Shown: positions 37,385 through 48,900 of the stretch, piece by piece | Layout of the letters: each line of letters begins with the position of its first letter | Position numbering within the stretch: the first letter of the stretch is position 1 | Source: Agelas oroides | Taxonomy: Eukaryota > Porifera > Demospongiae > Agelasida > Agelasidae | DNA length: 64,000 nucleotides | Direction of reading: 5' to 3' | Assembly (NCBI GenBank): GCA_949130485.1 | Contig: OX422189.1 | Coordinates: 4,214,720-4,278,719 of the forward strand | Notes under the pieces: model-generated | The model's database searches: none | What the model was told of the DNA's origin: nothing | What the model saw: only the letters and a program-made list of their open reading frames with translations | Made by a program: the position numbers and the translations under genes

Positions 37385-38065
37385 TTCGTTAGTTTTTGGG
37401 AGATATGAATATTCAAATTACTAAACAAATTGGGGTGGGGCTCAATGGGTGTAGTTATCAATAATTAACTAGGGGAATGGGCGAACGGTTAACGTACGGG
37501 ATACCGGCTCGCAATCTTTTCGTCATGGTAGCCTCCTGTACCGAAGTTTCATTCGCTGATCATTCGGGTCTGTATTAGCCTCGTTACCAGGCCGTTCCCG
37601 CCTCCAGTTTTGATCGCTTGCAGTATAAAAACGGAAGGAAAGGCCTGGGAGAAAGTCACGTGCGTGACGTCAGGTAACGTGAGGGTAGACCGACGAAGAA
37701 TCTCGACGTCCTTCTTGTAATATCTTGTCCAAGAACTTGAAACTTTAACATTCGAAAGACAGCGTCAATACAGCTCGTTGTATGGTAGACTCGAGGCTAA
37801 TCAATGCGAAGTTTGTGAATTACAACGATCGGGTACCGCCCCCCTCACGTCTACCTGAAGTCACGCACGTGACACTTTCTCCCAGGCCTTCCCCTCCGTT
37901 TTTATACTGCAAGCGATCAAAACTGGAGGCGGGAACGGCCTGGGAACGAGGCTAGGTCTGTATAGTTGTTGTTTGTGTGTGATACTCGGTCGACGGAGTT
38001 TAAATGGGAGCGTGCTTCGGCTTACCTAGCCTTCTAGATATGACGTGTGCTTTGCTATAGTAATG
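37385..38065 (-). mobile_element. Degraded inverted copy of the 48951-51627 element
   Basis: The sequence matches the reverse complement of roughly 50830-51195. Shared blocks are AATATTCAAATTACTAAAC, GGGCGAACGGTTAACGTACG, GGCTCGC, CTGTACCGAAG and GTGTGTGATACTCGGTCGA. At its left edge GTTAG-TTTTTGGGAGATATG also matches part of the terminal direct repeat. It was later interrupted by the hairpin MITE at 37576-37954. Confidence 0.7.
37576..37954. mobile_element. Complete hairpin MITE with 9-bp target duplication, copy 3
   Basis: This is a 379-bp element with TIRs over 100 bp long. It begins TAGCCTCGTTACCAGGCC and ends with GGCCTGGGAACGAGGCTA. The 9-bp GGTCTGTAT lies at 37567-37575 and 37955-37963. 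Long TIRs plus a 9-bp duplication are the hallmarks of Mutator-like (MULE) elements, so a MULE transposase is the likely driver. It carries no ORF of its own. Confidence 0.8.
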
Positions 38066-38460
38066 GTAAGATTTTATGATGGCCATAATCAAGATAAAAT
38101 ACATAAAGTCATGCCAGAAAGTCATGGGGATTTGTCTACCTGCAGGCACGTAGTAAGGAAAATTTTCTGGAAGGGTGTAAGGAGTAAGGAACCACCAGGT
38201 CACTTCCTTTGAACAAAGGACTTGTACTGAGAGTTGGTTTGCTAAACGTGACGAGGTCACGTTGTTAGGTTGGACACCATCCGTCTTTCCATATGAGCCT
38301 CATTGTGTTTGTACTTTCATAGTTCTTGCGGCCTGACACACTTATTTGTTTCGTTTTGTGAGAGATAGAGCAGGTGCACTCATAAGGTAGGAAGGCACAG
38401 GCTGTACACCACCAGGCATAGCACTTTTATGCACCGGTTGTCCACTGCCAACTACAGATT
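38066..38460. other. Unassigned sequence
   Basis: About 400 bp of unique DNA. I see no repeat, RNA gene or recognisable coding exon in it. It may include the upstream part of the SWIM-like ORF that follows. Confidence 0.4.
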
Positions 38461-38877
38461 GTGTTTGGACGGGGGACTCATGTGTTCCAAGCAGTCTGTC
38501 GAGTAAAGTTTCCTGGAGGTAGAAATAGCCTGCAGTACTTTTGCGATGAAGAGTATGTCATGTTTAAAGACTTCTCTCTGTGTTCACACGTCATTGCTGC
38601 ATGCCATGACAACGGTGATTTACGTTCTTTCCTCGAGAATTGCACCAAAAGCAGGTTAAACCAAATCTGGCAGCTATACAATGGTTCTGGAAGAAAGGGA
38701 GTTACCAAGCGTAAACGTAGCCGTGTGACTACAGTTCGTCAATGCCTCCAGCAGAATTGTTCTCCAGCCCACTCATCTGCCACCTTAGACAGTCCAAGTC
38801 AACAACCTACAGGCTTTGAGCAAGGAACCTCAAAAACCTTTGAGCAATACCAGTCCAAATCCTACTCCAGTTACTGA
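38461..38877 (+). pseudogene. SWIM-like zinc finger ORF, probably transposon-derived
   Basis: An open frame of about 139 codons contains FKDFSLCSHVIAACHDNGDL. This matches the second half of a SWIM zinc finger (CxCxnCxH), in which CSH supplies the final Cys and His. The first half reads YFCDEEY and has one Cys where the motif needs two, so the finger looks damaged. A basic KRKRSR patch and a Ser/Gln-rich tail follow. SWIM fingers commonly sit at the C-terminus of MULE transposases, and the nearby hairpin MITEs look MULE-derived, but no transposase core is present here. The true 5' end is unknown. Confidence 0.45.
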
Positions 38878-39484
38878 AACAGTTAAGCAATCATTCAACC
38901 ATTTAACATCCATCTCTGGCTCACAACTAATTGTATCTAATGGTGGTATTGTGGTTGGAACTGATGAGGCTTGGTCTACTTGTATACGGGCCGCCATAAA
39001 AATCACAACCTTCTCCACATTCCAAGGCACTGACAGTCATCAGTGAAAGAATAACACGAGTCAAATATCCTGAAGCTCAGAGGCTTCTTACAGAATCGTC
39101 ACAGCTACCGTCAGCCAGTGTCAATAATTACCACGAACTTGAGATCCATCTCTCCCAAAATGCATGCAATGACGGTAAAACAACACTGGTAACATAAACA
39201 GAGCCATGTACCTCAGATTCGGAGGAATGTTTCGACTCGTCATCCCATTCAGTACTGCTCTGAATCATTCTCTCAGCACTGCCGTTCAGCTAATGTAGGA
39301 GGGCCGTTTCGCTGTCGGTCATGCTCAGGGTCATAACGTTGCGCTCTTATCGGGCGACATTCCCTCGTCATTACTCTCTATTTTCGCAGTGATTCCAAGG
39401 CAGACTACTTCGTCCTCACTGTGCAACAATACACTCTTGGTGCACGCATTTCCCCATTTCGCCCCAACTTCCCATTTCTCATTT
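38878..39484. other. Unassigned sequence
   Basis: About 600 bp. It may be the 3' part of the SWIM-like gene, since an overlapping frame reads on to about 39046, but nothing is recognisable. No repeats were noticed. Confidence 0.4.
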
Positions 39485-39658
39485 CCTCGTTATTACTTTT
39501 AGAGTGACCCCCTTTACAGGACCTCTACGGCAGCTGAAACGCCTTTGTCGAAGAGGCTTGCACAGCATGTGAAAACTGTTTTCTTGATTTTTCTGGCATT
39601 TAAACAGGACTATACTAGCTTGACAAAGCCGTTTTAGCAATCCTGGAGTATGTGCCGG
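39485..39658. repeat. Diverged satellite of mixed orientation beside Ginger1
   Basis: Minus-oriented monomer traces (GTGAAAACTGTTTTCTTGAT, CATTTAAACAGGACTATAC) are followed by a plus-oriented trace (GACAAAGCCGTTTTAGCAA) and then TATGTGCCGG, where the transposon begins. An orientation switch lies near 39630. Confidence 0.7.
39655..39658 (+). repeat. CCGG target site at left end of Ginger1
   Basis: CCGG is the known target of Ginger1 elements and is part of the satellite monomer (TATGTGCCGGGAAAG). On the right side only GGGAAAG is found at 42906, so the second CCGG copy is incomplete. Confidence 0.65.
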
Positions 39659-39781
39659 TGTTACAGGAAATTTGATCGCTCGGAAATACTATCGCTGCGA
39701 TAATATTTCCAGGAAATTTTATCGCCGAGCGTAACTTTTTCCTAGGAAATATCATCGCAGCCAGGAAATACGATCGCTCAC
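39659..39781 (+). repeat. Ginger1 left TIR with six iterons
   Basis: Six copies of GGAAATNNNATCGC, none with a mismatch outside the N positions, start at 39666, 39682, 39697 (inverted), 39712, 39745 and 39764. They are likely transposase binding sites. The right TIR holds the same six in mirror image. Confidence 0.9.
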
Positions 39782-40036
39782 GGTACAGCCGTCCGGTAGA
39801 GGCGAGAAATAGCGCTTAAAAATGGAGATCATTGCACGTCTCCGCAGTCTATTGACTTTGCAGTGATGGAAGTGAAGGAATATGACGAGATCTACAACGT
39901 GGTGGCAGAGCAGAACTATCCAGATGGTATCACCAAGAACCAGAAAGATGCCTTGCGCAACAAGGCCAAAAAGTTCGCGATTCGAGATGGTCTATTATAT
40001 TACTGTGACAAGAAGCGTGGAGAAAGGCAGGTGGGT

Positions 40037-40068
40037 GCTGTGTGTGTGTGTGTGTGTGTGTGTGCATG
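40037..40068 (+). repeat. (GT)n microsatellite in a Ginger1 intron
   Basis: A run of about a dozen GT units directly follows the exon 1 donor. It is a simple repeat. Confidence 0.9.
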
Positions 40069-40378
40069 TGTGCCTATTATTATTCAGATTCACTCAGCAT
40101 GCATGATTTACAGTGTATTTAGCTTGCAATATGATATAGCTGTTCTGGTAATTCAGTCATAATATAGACTCAGTAGGCAAACCTCAAACTTCAACAGATA
40201 TTTCCTTGTGTCAATGTTATATGTAGGTGATAAAATCTGAGCAGAAACACATTACGTCATTCATCAGTGGCTGTCAGAACTGTAACTCGGTTGTACCAGT
40301 AAGCTCCACCAATCTTGTTATAAAAGCGCTATTCAGCTATGAAATTGTACAGTTCCTTGAGTTTTAGATGTGAAAATC

Positions 40379-40498
40379 ATGGCTACCTACTCTCTGCGAA
40401 GCAAGGAAAGGAAGAACTACCGGGAGATAGCTGATATCCGCCTACCCAGATCCGAGAGACTTCAAGCTACCAACAAACTGTACCCAGTGCAAGTATAA
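40379..40498 (+). pseudogene. Short ORF with YSLR...LYPVQV motif inside Ginger1
   Basis: The 39-residue ORF MATYSLRSKERKNYREIADI... ends LYPVQV and TAA at 40496-40498, between integrase exon 1 and the zinc finger. It resembles the start of chromo/Tudor-knot-like modules in some invertebrate transposon proteins (a basic leader, then L-Y-P-V-x-V), from memory. It may be a captured fragment or an alternative exon. It is not in phase with the integrase downstream. Confidence 0.35.
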
Positions 40499-41938
40499 GT
40501 CCTCCAAGCTTGCCACAATGACCCAGTCAGTGGAGCACACTTTGGAAGGGACAAAGTGGTGGAGAAGATTGAGGAACGATACTACTGGGTGGGTATCATC
40601 AGAGATGTATTGAAGGTGACCAAGACCTGTGACAAATGCCAACGTGCCAACCCCAAATTCCGTAAGACCCCAGCTTGCATCCATCCAATCCCAGTGACTG
40701 ACCAGGTTTGGCATACCGTAGGGATTGATCTGATTGGTCCCCTTCCAAAAACAGAAAGAGGGAATGAATACATAGCCACTTGTGCATGCCTCTTTAGCAA
40801 AACGGCCAGAAGCAGAAGCTCTCAAAGACAAATCTGCAGCTTCCGTGGCAGGGTTTGTTTTCAGGTTGATGTGCCGACATGGTTGCCCTACCATTCGCAT
40901 TTCAGACCAGGGCCGCGAGTTTGTAAATGCATTTGACACTGAGTTCTGCAAGCTTACAGGAGTTGACCACCGCATTAGCTCAGCTTACCATCCCCAAACA
41001 AACGGACAAGATGAAAGGTTCAACCAGATCCTCCAAAGAAGCCTTCGAAAAATGGTCAATGAAGACCAAAATGACTGGGACAAGTACATTGACTCAGTCC
41101 TGTTTGCCTACCGTACATCTAGGCAGGATTCTTCCAAATACACCCCCTTCTGCCTCATGTATGGTACCCTCCCAATTGACATACTAACTGATCAACAGAA
41201 GAGAACACCTACCAATTCCGAAGTACAGATGACTGATGAACAAATCCATGAGAAAGCAAGACAGTTGATTGAGCTTCGTAAGAAAGCATTAGAGAATGTG
41301 AATAATGCCAAAGAAAAGATGAAGAAGCGAACAGATGCCAAACACAATGATTTCACGTCTGACTTCACACTTGGATCACTAGTACTAGTGTTGAATTCAA
41401 GGAAGCTCTCCCGAAAAGGAGGCAAGATGGAACCTCTCTGGCACGGTCCTTATAGAATCCATGAGGATCTAGGGAAGGGTTGCTTCAAGCTGTGTCTTGT
41501 GGATGATTGCAGCAAGATCCTGGCCCAGAAGTACAATGTGCAACGACTGAAGCTTTACCATCTCCAGAACAGGTAAGTGAATGAGTTGAGTAAAATGCAT
41601 CAACATTTATATATATATATGGCTGAAAAACTGTCACCACTCTGATGGGTTTTTTTTTTTTTTTTTTTTTTCATGATCACAATCAACTTCACAGTGGTAT
41701 TTCTGATGAGAAGCAGCCAGAGCATCAGGGGCAGTAAGAGAAGACAGAGTCAAAGTCAGAGCAGCAGGAGAAGCATGGATCAAAGGCAGAGCAACCCGAG
41801 AAGGAGCCAGAGTTAAAGACAGAGCAGGAGGAGGAACCGCCAAAGAAGAAGAAGAGAATGATGGGTCGTTACAAGGTTAGTTATAAATATAATTGAATTT
41901 GAATTTGTCAATTGACTGATTTTCAAAAATCTCTATAG

Positions 41939-42679
41939 TTCACCAGGAAACTCAGCAAGGATGAGCTGGAAGCTATACGAAGAGGAGATAAACTGACAGA
42001 CACCCACATCCAGGCTACACAAGTTCTGATCAGAAGGCAATTCCTTAACATAGATGGGCTGCAGGACCCTGTGTTAGGTGAAGGAAACCACTTCATTCCA
42101 AACGTAAATGAAGGCATTCAAATTCACCATGTTGGAAACCATTGGGTGACATCATCTAGTGTTGGTGGCAGTCTGGCAGTATACGACAGCATGTTCTCTG
42201 GGAAGCTTTCCACTTCTTTGCAGTGTCAGCTAGCCACCATATATAAGCTGATGATTTTGAGAGAAGAAGACGGTGAGGTGGTAGACCCACATATCCAGGT
42301 ACACATTCCGAATCTTCCACAGCAACAGGGTGTTGCAGACTGTGGAGTATATGCTATTGCATACGCTTTCCATGCAGCAAGAGGGGACAGTTTGGAAGAT
42401 ATCGAGTTTGAACAAGACAAAATGCGGCAGCACTTAGCTAGATGTTTAACTAAGCAAAAGCTGACTCCTTTTCCACACTCACAAAGGCGTGCTCATGTTC
42501 CACCATACCCATGGTTTCCATACCAGGAAATAGAAGTGTTCTGCACCTGCGAAATGCCAGAATGCCTCGACAACATGATACAATGTGATGGTTGTGAGGA
42601 ATGGTACAACATGGCTTGTGTTGGACTGAAAACTCCACCTCCAGATACTGATTCATGGCACTGTAGTACAGCATGTAAA
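41939..42679 (+). other. Ulp1-like C48 protease and PHD domains of Ginger1
   Basis: The last exon begins FTRKLSKDELEAIRRGDKL. Candidate catalytic residues of the protease are His in GNHWV (42140-42142), Asp in YDSM, Gln in LPQQQGVADCG and Cys in that same motif (42341-42343), so the site looks intact. Ulp1-type proteases cleave SUMO-like conjugates. The PHD finger follows at 42542-42679 with seven of the eight expected zinc ligands; the His position is Asn (WYNMAC, codon 42608-42610). Confidence 0.8.
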
Positions 42680-42781
42680 GTGTAGGACTCATATATAAAT
42701 TTCACTAACATAGTATAACAACAAAAAAAGTGATGTACCCCTGTTCGTATTTTATGTAATGACAATGCTGCTTTTGTTTTT

Positions 42782-42905
42782 GTGAGCGATCGTATTTCCT
42801 GGATGCGATGATATTTCCTAGGAAAAAGTTACGCTCGGCGATAAAATTTCCTAGGAAATATTATCGCAGCGATAGTATTTCCGAGCGATCAAATTTCCTG
42901 TAACA
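42782..42905 (-). repeat. Ginger1 right TIR
   Basis: This is the inverted copy of the left TIR, with few substitutions and a small length difference. It contains the six GGAAATNNNATCGC iterons in mirror order and ends GTAACA. Confidence 0.9.
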
Positions 42906-42980
42906 GGGAAAGATCGAGAGTGAGAGGTCGTATAAGCCTGTTTTAGTGCTGGCAAACATTGACAAAGTTCTGGAGGTCTC
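42906..42980 (+). repeat. Satellite half-monomers right of Ginger1
   Basis: GGGAAAGATCGAGAG continues the monomer cut by the Ginger1 insertion, in plus orientation. The orientation reverses at about 42981 (TTTCCCGGCACATAAACA). Confidence 0.8.
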
Positions 42981-45900
42981 TTTCCCGGCACATAAACACG
43001 CCTACACGAGCATCACAACACAACTACAGTGATGTAAACGGCTGTTTCGATATTTCTGGGCTATAAACATGCCTAAACGCGCTTCACTAGACTTCCAGGG
43101 TGGCTTAAACGGCTTTGTCAAACCTTATTCTCCACATATCGATGAAAACTGCTTTCTCGATCTTTCCAGAAAATTAAACAGGGACCTCGATACAGATGAA
43201 AACAGCTTTCTTGTTCTTTCTCGGTACATAAACAGGCCTATACGAGCTTCATAGAATTTTAACTGTGACTTCTCGTTCTTCCCCGGCACATAAAAGGCCA
43301 ATACGTGTTTCACAGAAAACTGCTTTCTCGATCGTTCCTTGCACATAAACAAGCCTATATTCCAGGCACATAAACAGGTGTACACAAGGTTCACAGGGAC
43401 TCCACAGAGGTTGAAACTGCTTTCTCAATCTTTCCGTGACATAAACAAGCCTATACGAGCTCTACAGGATCACCACTCATAAACACAGGGACTCCACAGA
43501 GGTGAAAACCAGCCTCATTCCCAGGCCTTCCCCGGCTCCAGTTTTTGATCGCTTGCAGTATGCAAAATCGGAGGGAGAAGGCCTGGTGAATCTTACCACG
43601 TGATCCGCGGCACACATGACGTCACAGGTTCTAGACACGAAGATATATTCATCTCCAGCTATACCTCTAGAACATACCCGAGTCTGAAGGGACATAAACA
43701 GGCCTATTCGAGCTTCACTGGACTTCCACAGTGACAAAAATTACTTTGTCGATCTTTTCCGGGACATAAACAGGCCAATATGAGCTTCTGCAGAGAGGTG
43801 AAAACTGATTTATCGATCTTTCCGGGCACATACGTAGGCTTATGCGAGCTTCACAAGGCCACTACAGAGGTGAAAACTGCTTTCTCGATCTTACCAGGGA
43901 CATAAACAGGACTCCACAGTGATGTAAACTACTTTTTCCATCGTTCCCTGCACATACAGGACTTCCACAGTGACAATGAAACTACTTTTTTGATCTTTCC
44001 AGGCACATACACAGGCTTCACAAGACCACCACAGAGGTTAAAACTGCTTCCTCGATCTATCCATGCGCATAAACAGGCCTGTACAAGCTTCACAGGGCCT
44101 CCACTGAGATGAAAACTGCTTTCTAGATCGTTCTCGGCACACAAACAGTCTTATACAAGCTACATAGGACTTCAACAGGAGTGAAAACTTATTTCTCGTT
44201 CATTCCCGGCACATAAACAGGCCTATACGTGCTTCACAGAACAGCCACAGAGGTTAAATCAGTAATCTCGATTTTTTCCTGCACGTAAACAAGCGTATAC
44301 GTGCTTCATAGGATTTCCATAGAGGTGAAAACTGCTTTCTCGATCTTTCCAGGCACATACACAGGCTTATGTGAGCTTCACAAGACCACCACAGAGGTGA
44401 AAACTGTTTTTTCGATCTTTCCCGGTACATAAACAGGTCTGTGCGAGCTCTACAGGACCACAACACAGGTGAAAACTGCTTCCTCCATCTTTCCAGGCAC
44501 ATAAACAGCCTATACGAGCTCTACTGGACAAACATACAGGTGAAAAATGGTTCCTCGATCTTTCCAGGCACAAAAACACAAGCATCACAGGGACTCCGCA
44601 GAGGTTAAAACTGCTTTCTCGATCGTTCCCAGCACTTAACCAGGCCTATACAAGCTTCACGGGACTACCACAGTCGCGAAAACTACTTTGTCGATCTTTC
44701 CCGGCATATAAACAGGCCTATACGAGCTTCACAGGACCACCACATAGGTTAAAACTACTTTCTCGATCATTCCCTGCACATAAACAGGCCTATATGCATT
44801 TCGTAGGACTTCCACAGTGACAAAAACTGCTTTCTCGATCTTTCCCGGGACATAAACCGGCCTATACGAGCTTCACAGGACTTTCACAGAGGTTAAAACT
44901 GCTTTCTCGATCACTTACACAGGCTTATGCGAGCTTCACAAGAGCACCGCAGAGGTGGTAACTTCTTCCGCGATCTTTCCAGGCACATAAACCGGCCTTT
45001 ACAAGCTTCACAGGGCCCCCACATAGGTGATAACTGCTTTCTCGATCTTTCTCGGCACGTAAACAGGCCTATGCGAGCGTCATTGGACTTCAACAGGGGT
45101 GTAAACTGATTTTTAGTTCTTTCCTGGTACGTAAACAAGCCTATACGTGCTTCACAGAACTGCCACAGAGGTTAAAAGTGCTTTCTCGATCATTCCCGGC
45201 ACATACACAGGCTTATTCGAGCTTCACAAGACCAACAATGATGTGAAAACTGTTTTCTCGATCTTTCCCGGTACATAAACAGGCCTATGCGAGCTCTACA
45301 GGACAACCACACAGGTGAAAACTACTTCCTCCATCTTTCCCGGCACATAAACAGGCCTATACGAGCTTCACAGGACTTCCACAGTGACGAAAACCACATT
45401 GTCGATCTTTCTCGGCACATAAACCAGCCTATACGAGCTTCACAAGACCTCCACAGAGGTTAAAACTGTTTTCTCGATCGTTCCCTGCACATAAACAGGC
45501 CTATACGAACTTCACAGGACTTTCACAGTAACGAAAACTACCTTGTCGATCTTTCTCGACACATAAACTGACCTATACGAACTTCACAGAACTTCCACAG
45601 TGACAAAACTACTTTGTGGATCTTTCCCGGCACATAAACATGCCTATAAGAGCTTCCAAGGACCTGCACAGGGGTGAAATCTTCTTTCTCGATCTCTCCC
45701 GGCACATACACAGGCTTATGCAAGCCTCACAAGACCGCCACAGCGGTGAAAACTGCTTTCTCGATCTTTCCAGGCACATAAACAGGCCTATGCAAGCTTC
45801 ACAGTGCTTCTACATGGGTGAAAACTGCTTTCTCGATCGTTCTCGGCACGTAAACAGGCCTATGTGAGCTTCATAGGACTTCAACAGGAATGAAAACTGA

Positions 45901-48900
45901 TTTCTAGTTCTTTCCCGGCACATAAACAGGCCTTTTCATGCTTCTCAGAACCGCCACCAAGGTTAAAACTGCTTTGGCGATCGTTCCCTGCACATAAACA
46001 GGCCTATACGCAATTCATAGGACTTCCACAGGGACATAAACTACTTGTCGATCTTTCCCGGCAAATAAAAAGGCCAATACGAGTTTCACAGGACCTGCAC
46101 AGAGGTGAAAACTGCTTTCTCGAACTTTCCCGGTACATAAACAGGCTTGTACGTGCTTTACAGCATCGCCACAAAGGTTAAAACTGCTTTCACGATCGAT
46201 TCCAGGCACATAAACAGCCCATACGAGCTTTTCAGGACCTCCATAGAGGCGAAAACTGCTTTGGCAATCGTTCTCTGCACATAAACAGGCCTATACGCAC
46301 TTCATAGGACTTCCACAGTGACAAAAACTACTTTGTCGATCTTTCCAGGGACATAAACAGGCCTATACAAGGTCTACTGTAACACATCACAGGTGAAAAC
46401 TGCTTCCTCGATCTTTCCAGGCACATAAACGGGGCTTTACGAGCATCACAGGACTTCCACTGTGACGAAAACTACATTGTCGATCTTTCCCGGGACATAA
46501 ACAGGCCTATTTGAGGTCTACTGGAACACAACACAGGTGAAAACTGATTCATCGATCTTTCCAGGCATATAAACAGCCCATTACAAGCTTCACAGGGCCT
46601 CCACATAGGTGACAACTTCTTTCTCGATCGCTCTTGGCACGCAATCAGGACTATGCGAGCGTCAAAGGACATCAACATGGGTGTAAACTGATTTCTCGCT
46701 CATTCCCGGCACATAAACAGGCCTATGCGTGCTTCACAGAACCGCCACAAAGGTTAAAACTGCAATCACGATCGTTCCCGGCACATAAACAGGCCCATAC
46801 GAGCTTTACAGGACCTCACCAGAGGTGAAAACTGCTTTGGCGATCGTTCCCTGCACATATACAGGCCTATACACATTCATAGGACATCCACAGTGACAAA
46901 AACTGCTTTGTCGATCTTTCCCGGCACATAAACAGGCCTATACGAGTTTCACAGGACCTGCACAGAGGTGAAAACTGCTTTCTCGATGTTTCCCGGCACA
47001 TACACAGGCTTATGCGAGGATCACAAGACCACCACAGATGTGAAAACTGCTCTCTCGATCTTTCCCGGGACATAAACAGGTCTATACGAGGTATACTGGA
47101 ACACAACAAAGGTGAAAACTCCTTCCTCGATCTTTCCAGGCGCATAAACGGGCCAATAAAAGCTTCACAGGGCCTCCACAGAGGTTAAAATTGCTTTCTC
47201 GATCGTTCCGTGCACATAAACAGGCCTATACGCACTTCATAGGACATCAACAGTGACAAAAACTACTTTGTCGATCTTTCCCGGCACATAAACAGGACTA
47301 TACGAGCTTCACATGACTTGCTCAAAGTTGAAAACTGCTTTCTCGATCTTTCCCGGCACATACACAGGCTTATGCAAGCTTCACAAGACCACCACAGAGG
47401 TGAAAACTGCTTTTTCGATCTTGACCGGTATATAAACAGGCCTATGAGAGCTCTACAGGACCACAACACAGGTGAAAACTGCTTCCTCCATCTTTCCAGG
47501 CACATAAACAAGCCTATACGAGCTCTACTTGACCAACCCACAGGTGAAAACTGTTTCTTCGATCTTTCCAGGCACATAAACAGGCCTATACAACCTTCAC
47601 AGGTCCTCAACAGCAGTTAAAACTGGTTTCACGATCGTTCCCGGCACATAAACAGGCCAATATGAGCTTCTCAGGACTTCCACAGTGACGAAAACTACTT
47701 CGTCGATCTTTCCCGGCGCATAAACATGCCTATATAAGCTTCACATGACTTGCACAACGGTGAAAACTGCTTTCTCAATCTTTCCCGGCACATACACAGG
47801 CTTATTCGAGCTTCACAAGACCACTACAGTGGTGAAAACTGCTTTTTCGATCTTGACTGGTAAATAAACAGGCTTATGAGAGCTCTACAGGACCACAACA
47901 CAGGTGAAAACTGCTTCCTCCATCTTTCCAGGCACATAAACAAGCCTATACAACCTTCACAGGGCCTCAACAGCGGTTAAAACTGCTTTCTCGATTGTTT
48001 CCGGCACATAAACAGGCCTATATGAGCTTCTCAGGACTTCCACAGTGACGAAAACTACTTTGTCGATCTTTTCCGGCACATAAACAGGCCGATACGAACT
48101 TCACAGGACCACACAGGGATGAAAACTGCTTTCTCGATCTTTCCAAGCTTCACAGGGCCTCCACAGCGGTGAAAGCTGCTTTCTCGATCGTTCTCGGCAC
48201 ATAAACAGGCTATACGAACTTCATAGGAGTTCAACAGTGGTGAAAACTGATTTCTCGTTCTTTCCCGGAATATACAGAGGCCTATACGTGCTTCAGAGGA
48301 CTTCCAACCGTGACGAAAACTACTTTACCGATCTTTCCCGGGACATAAACAGGCCTATACGAGCTCTCCAGTACCACCACACAGGTGAAAACTGCTTCCT
48401 CGATCTTTCCAGGCACATAAACAGGCCTATAGAAGCTTCACACGGCCTCCACAGAGGTGAAAACTGCATTCTCGTTCTTTCCTGGCACATGCACAGGCTA
48501 ATGCGAGATTCACAAGACCACCAAAGATGTGAAAACTGCTTTCTCGATCTTTCCCGGGACACAAACAGGCCTATACGAGCTCTACTGGACCACCACACCG
48601 GTGAAAAATCCTTCCTCGATCTTTCCACGCACATAAACAGGCCTATACGAACTTCACAGGACTTCCACAGTAACAAAACTACTTTGTCGATCTTTCCTGG
48701 CACATATACAGGCTTATGCGAGCTTCACAAGACCACCACAGAGGTGAAAACTGCTTTCTCGATGTTTCCAGGCATATAAACAGGCCTATACAAGCTTCAC
48801 AGTTCCTCCACATAGGTGAAAACAGCTTTTTCGGCACGTAAACAGTCGTATGTGAGCTTCTTAGGACTTCAACAGGGGTGAAAAGTGAGTTTTCGTTCTT

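Larger units (their letters stand above)
39866..42685 (+). pseudogene. Ginger1 transposase gene: integrase, Ulp1 protease, PHD finger
   Basis: Exon 1 (39866-40030) starts MEVKEYDEIYNVV and ends at a GT donor. The main exon runs to 41572, where CAG/GTAAGT is a textbook donor. A linker exon (41695-41875) and the last exon (41939-42685) follow, and these last three junctions keep phase exactly. The integrase has the HHCC finger (GAHFGRDK, TCDKCQRANP), Asp at 40727-40729 (GIDLIGP), Asp at 40905-40907 (ISDQGRE), Glu at 41013-41015 with 35 residues between (a D-35-E arrangement), and the GPY motif (WHGPYRI, 41445-41453). Damage: a one-base frameshift at about 40798-40805 between the first Asp and the rest, and an in-frame TAA at 41735-41737 in the charged linker. 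The exon joining 40030 to about 40500 is unresolved. The element looks recently dead; a sequencing error in AAAA could explain the frameshift. Confidence 0.85.
39659..42905 (+). mobile_element. Ginger1 DNA transposon, nearly complete
   Basis: This is a 3247-bp element ending in TGTTACAGG and CCTGTAACA, with about 123-bp inverted repeats (39659-39781 and 42782-42905). It encodes a Gypsy-like integrase with a zinc finger, DDE core and GPY motif, followed by a Ulp1-type protease and a PHD finger. This is the published Ginger1 architecture, with TIRs in the published size range and a CCGG target. Satellite resumes on both sides with complementary monomer halves, so the element landed inside a monomer. 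Confidence 0.9.

Noticed and set aside
39863-41576. Gypsy LTR retrotransposon
   Set aside because: No reverse transcriptase, protease or gag is present. TIRs and the Ulp1 domain fit Ginger1 instead.
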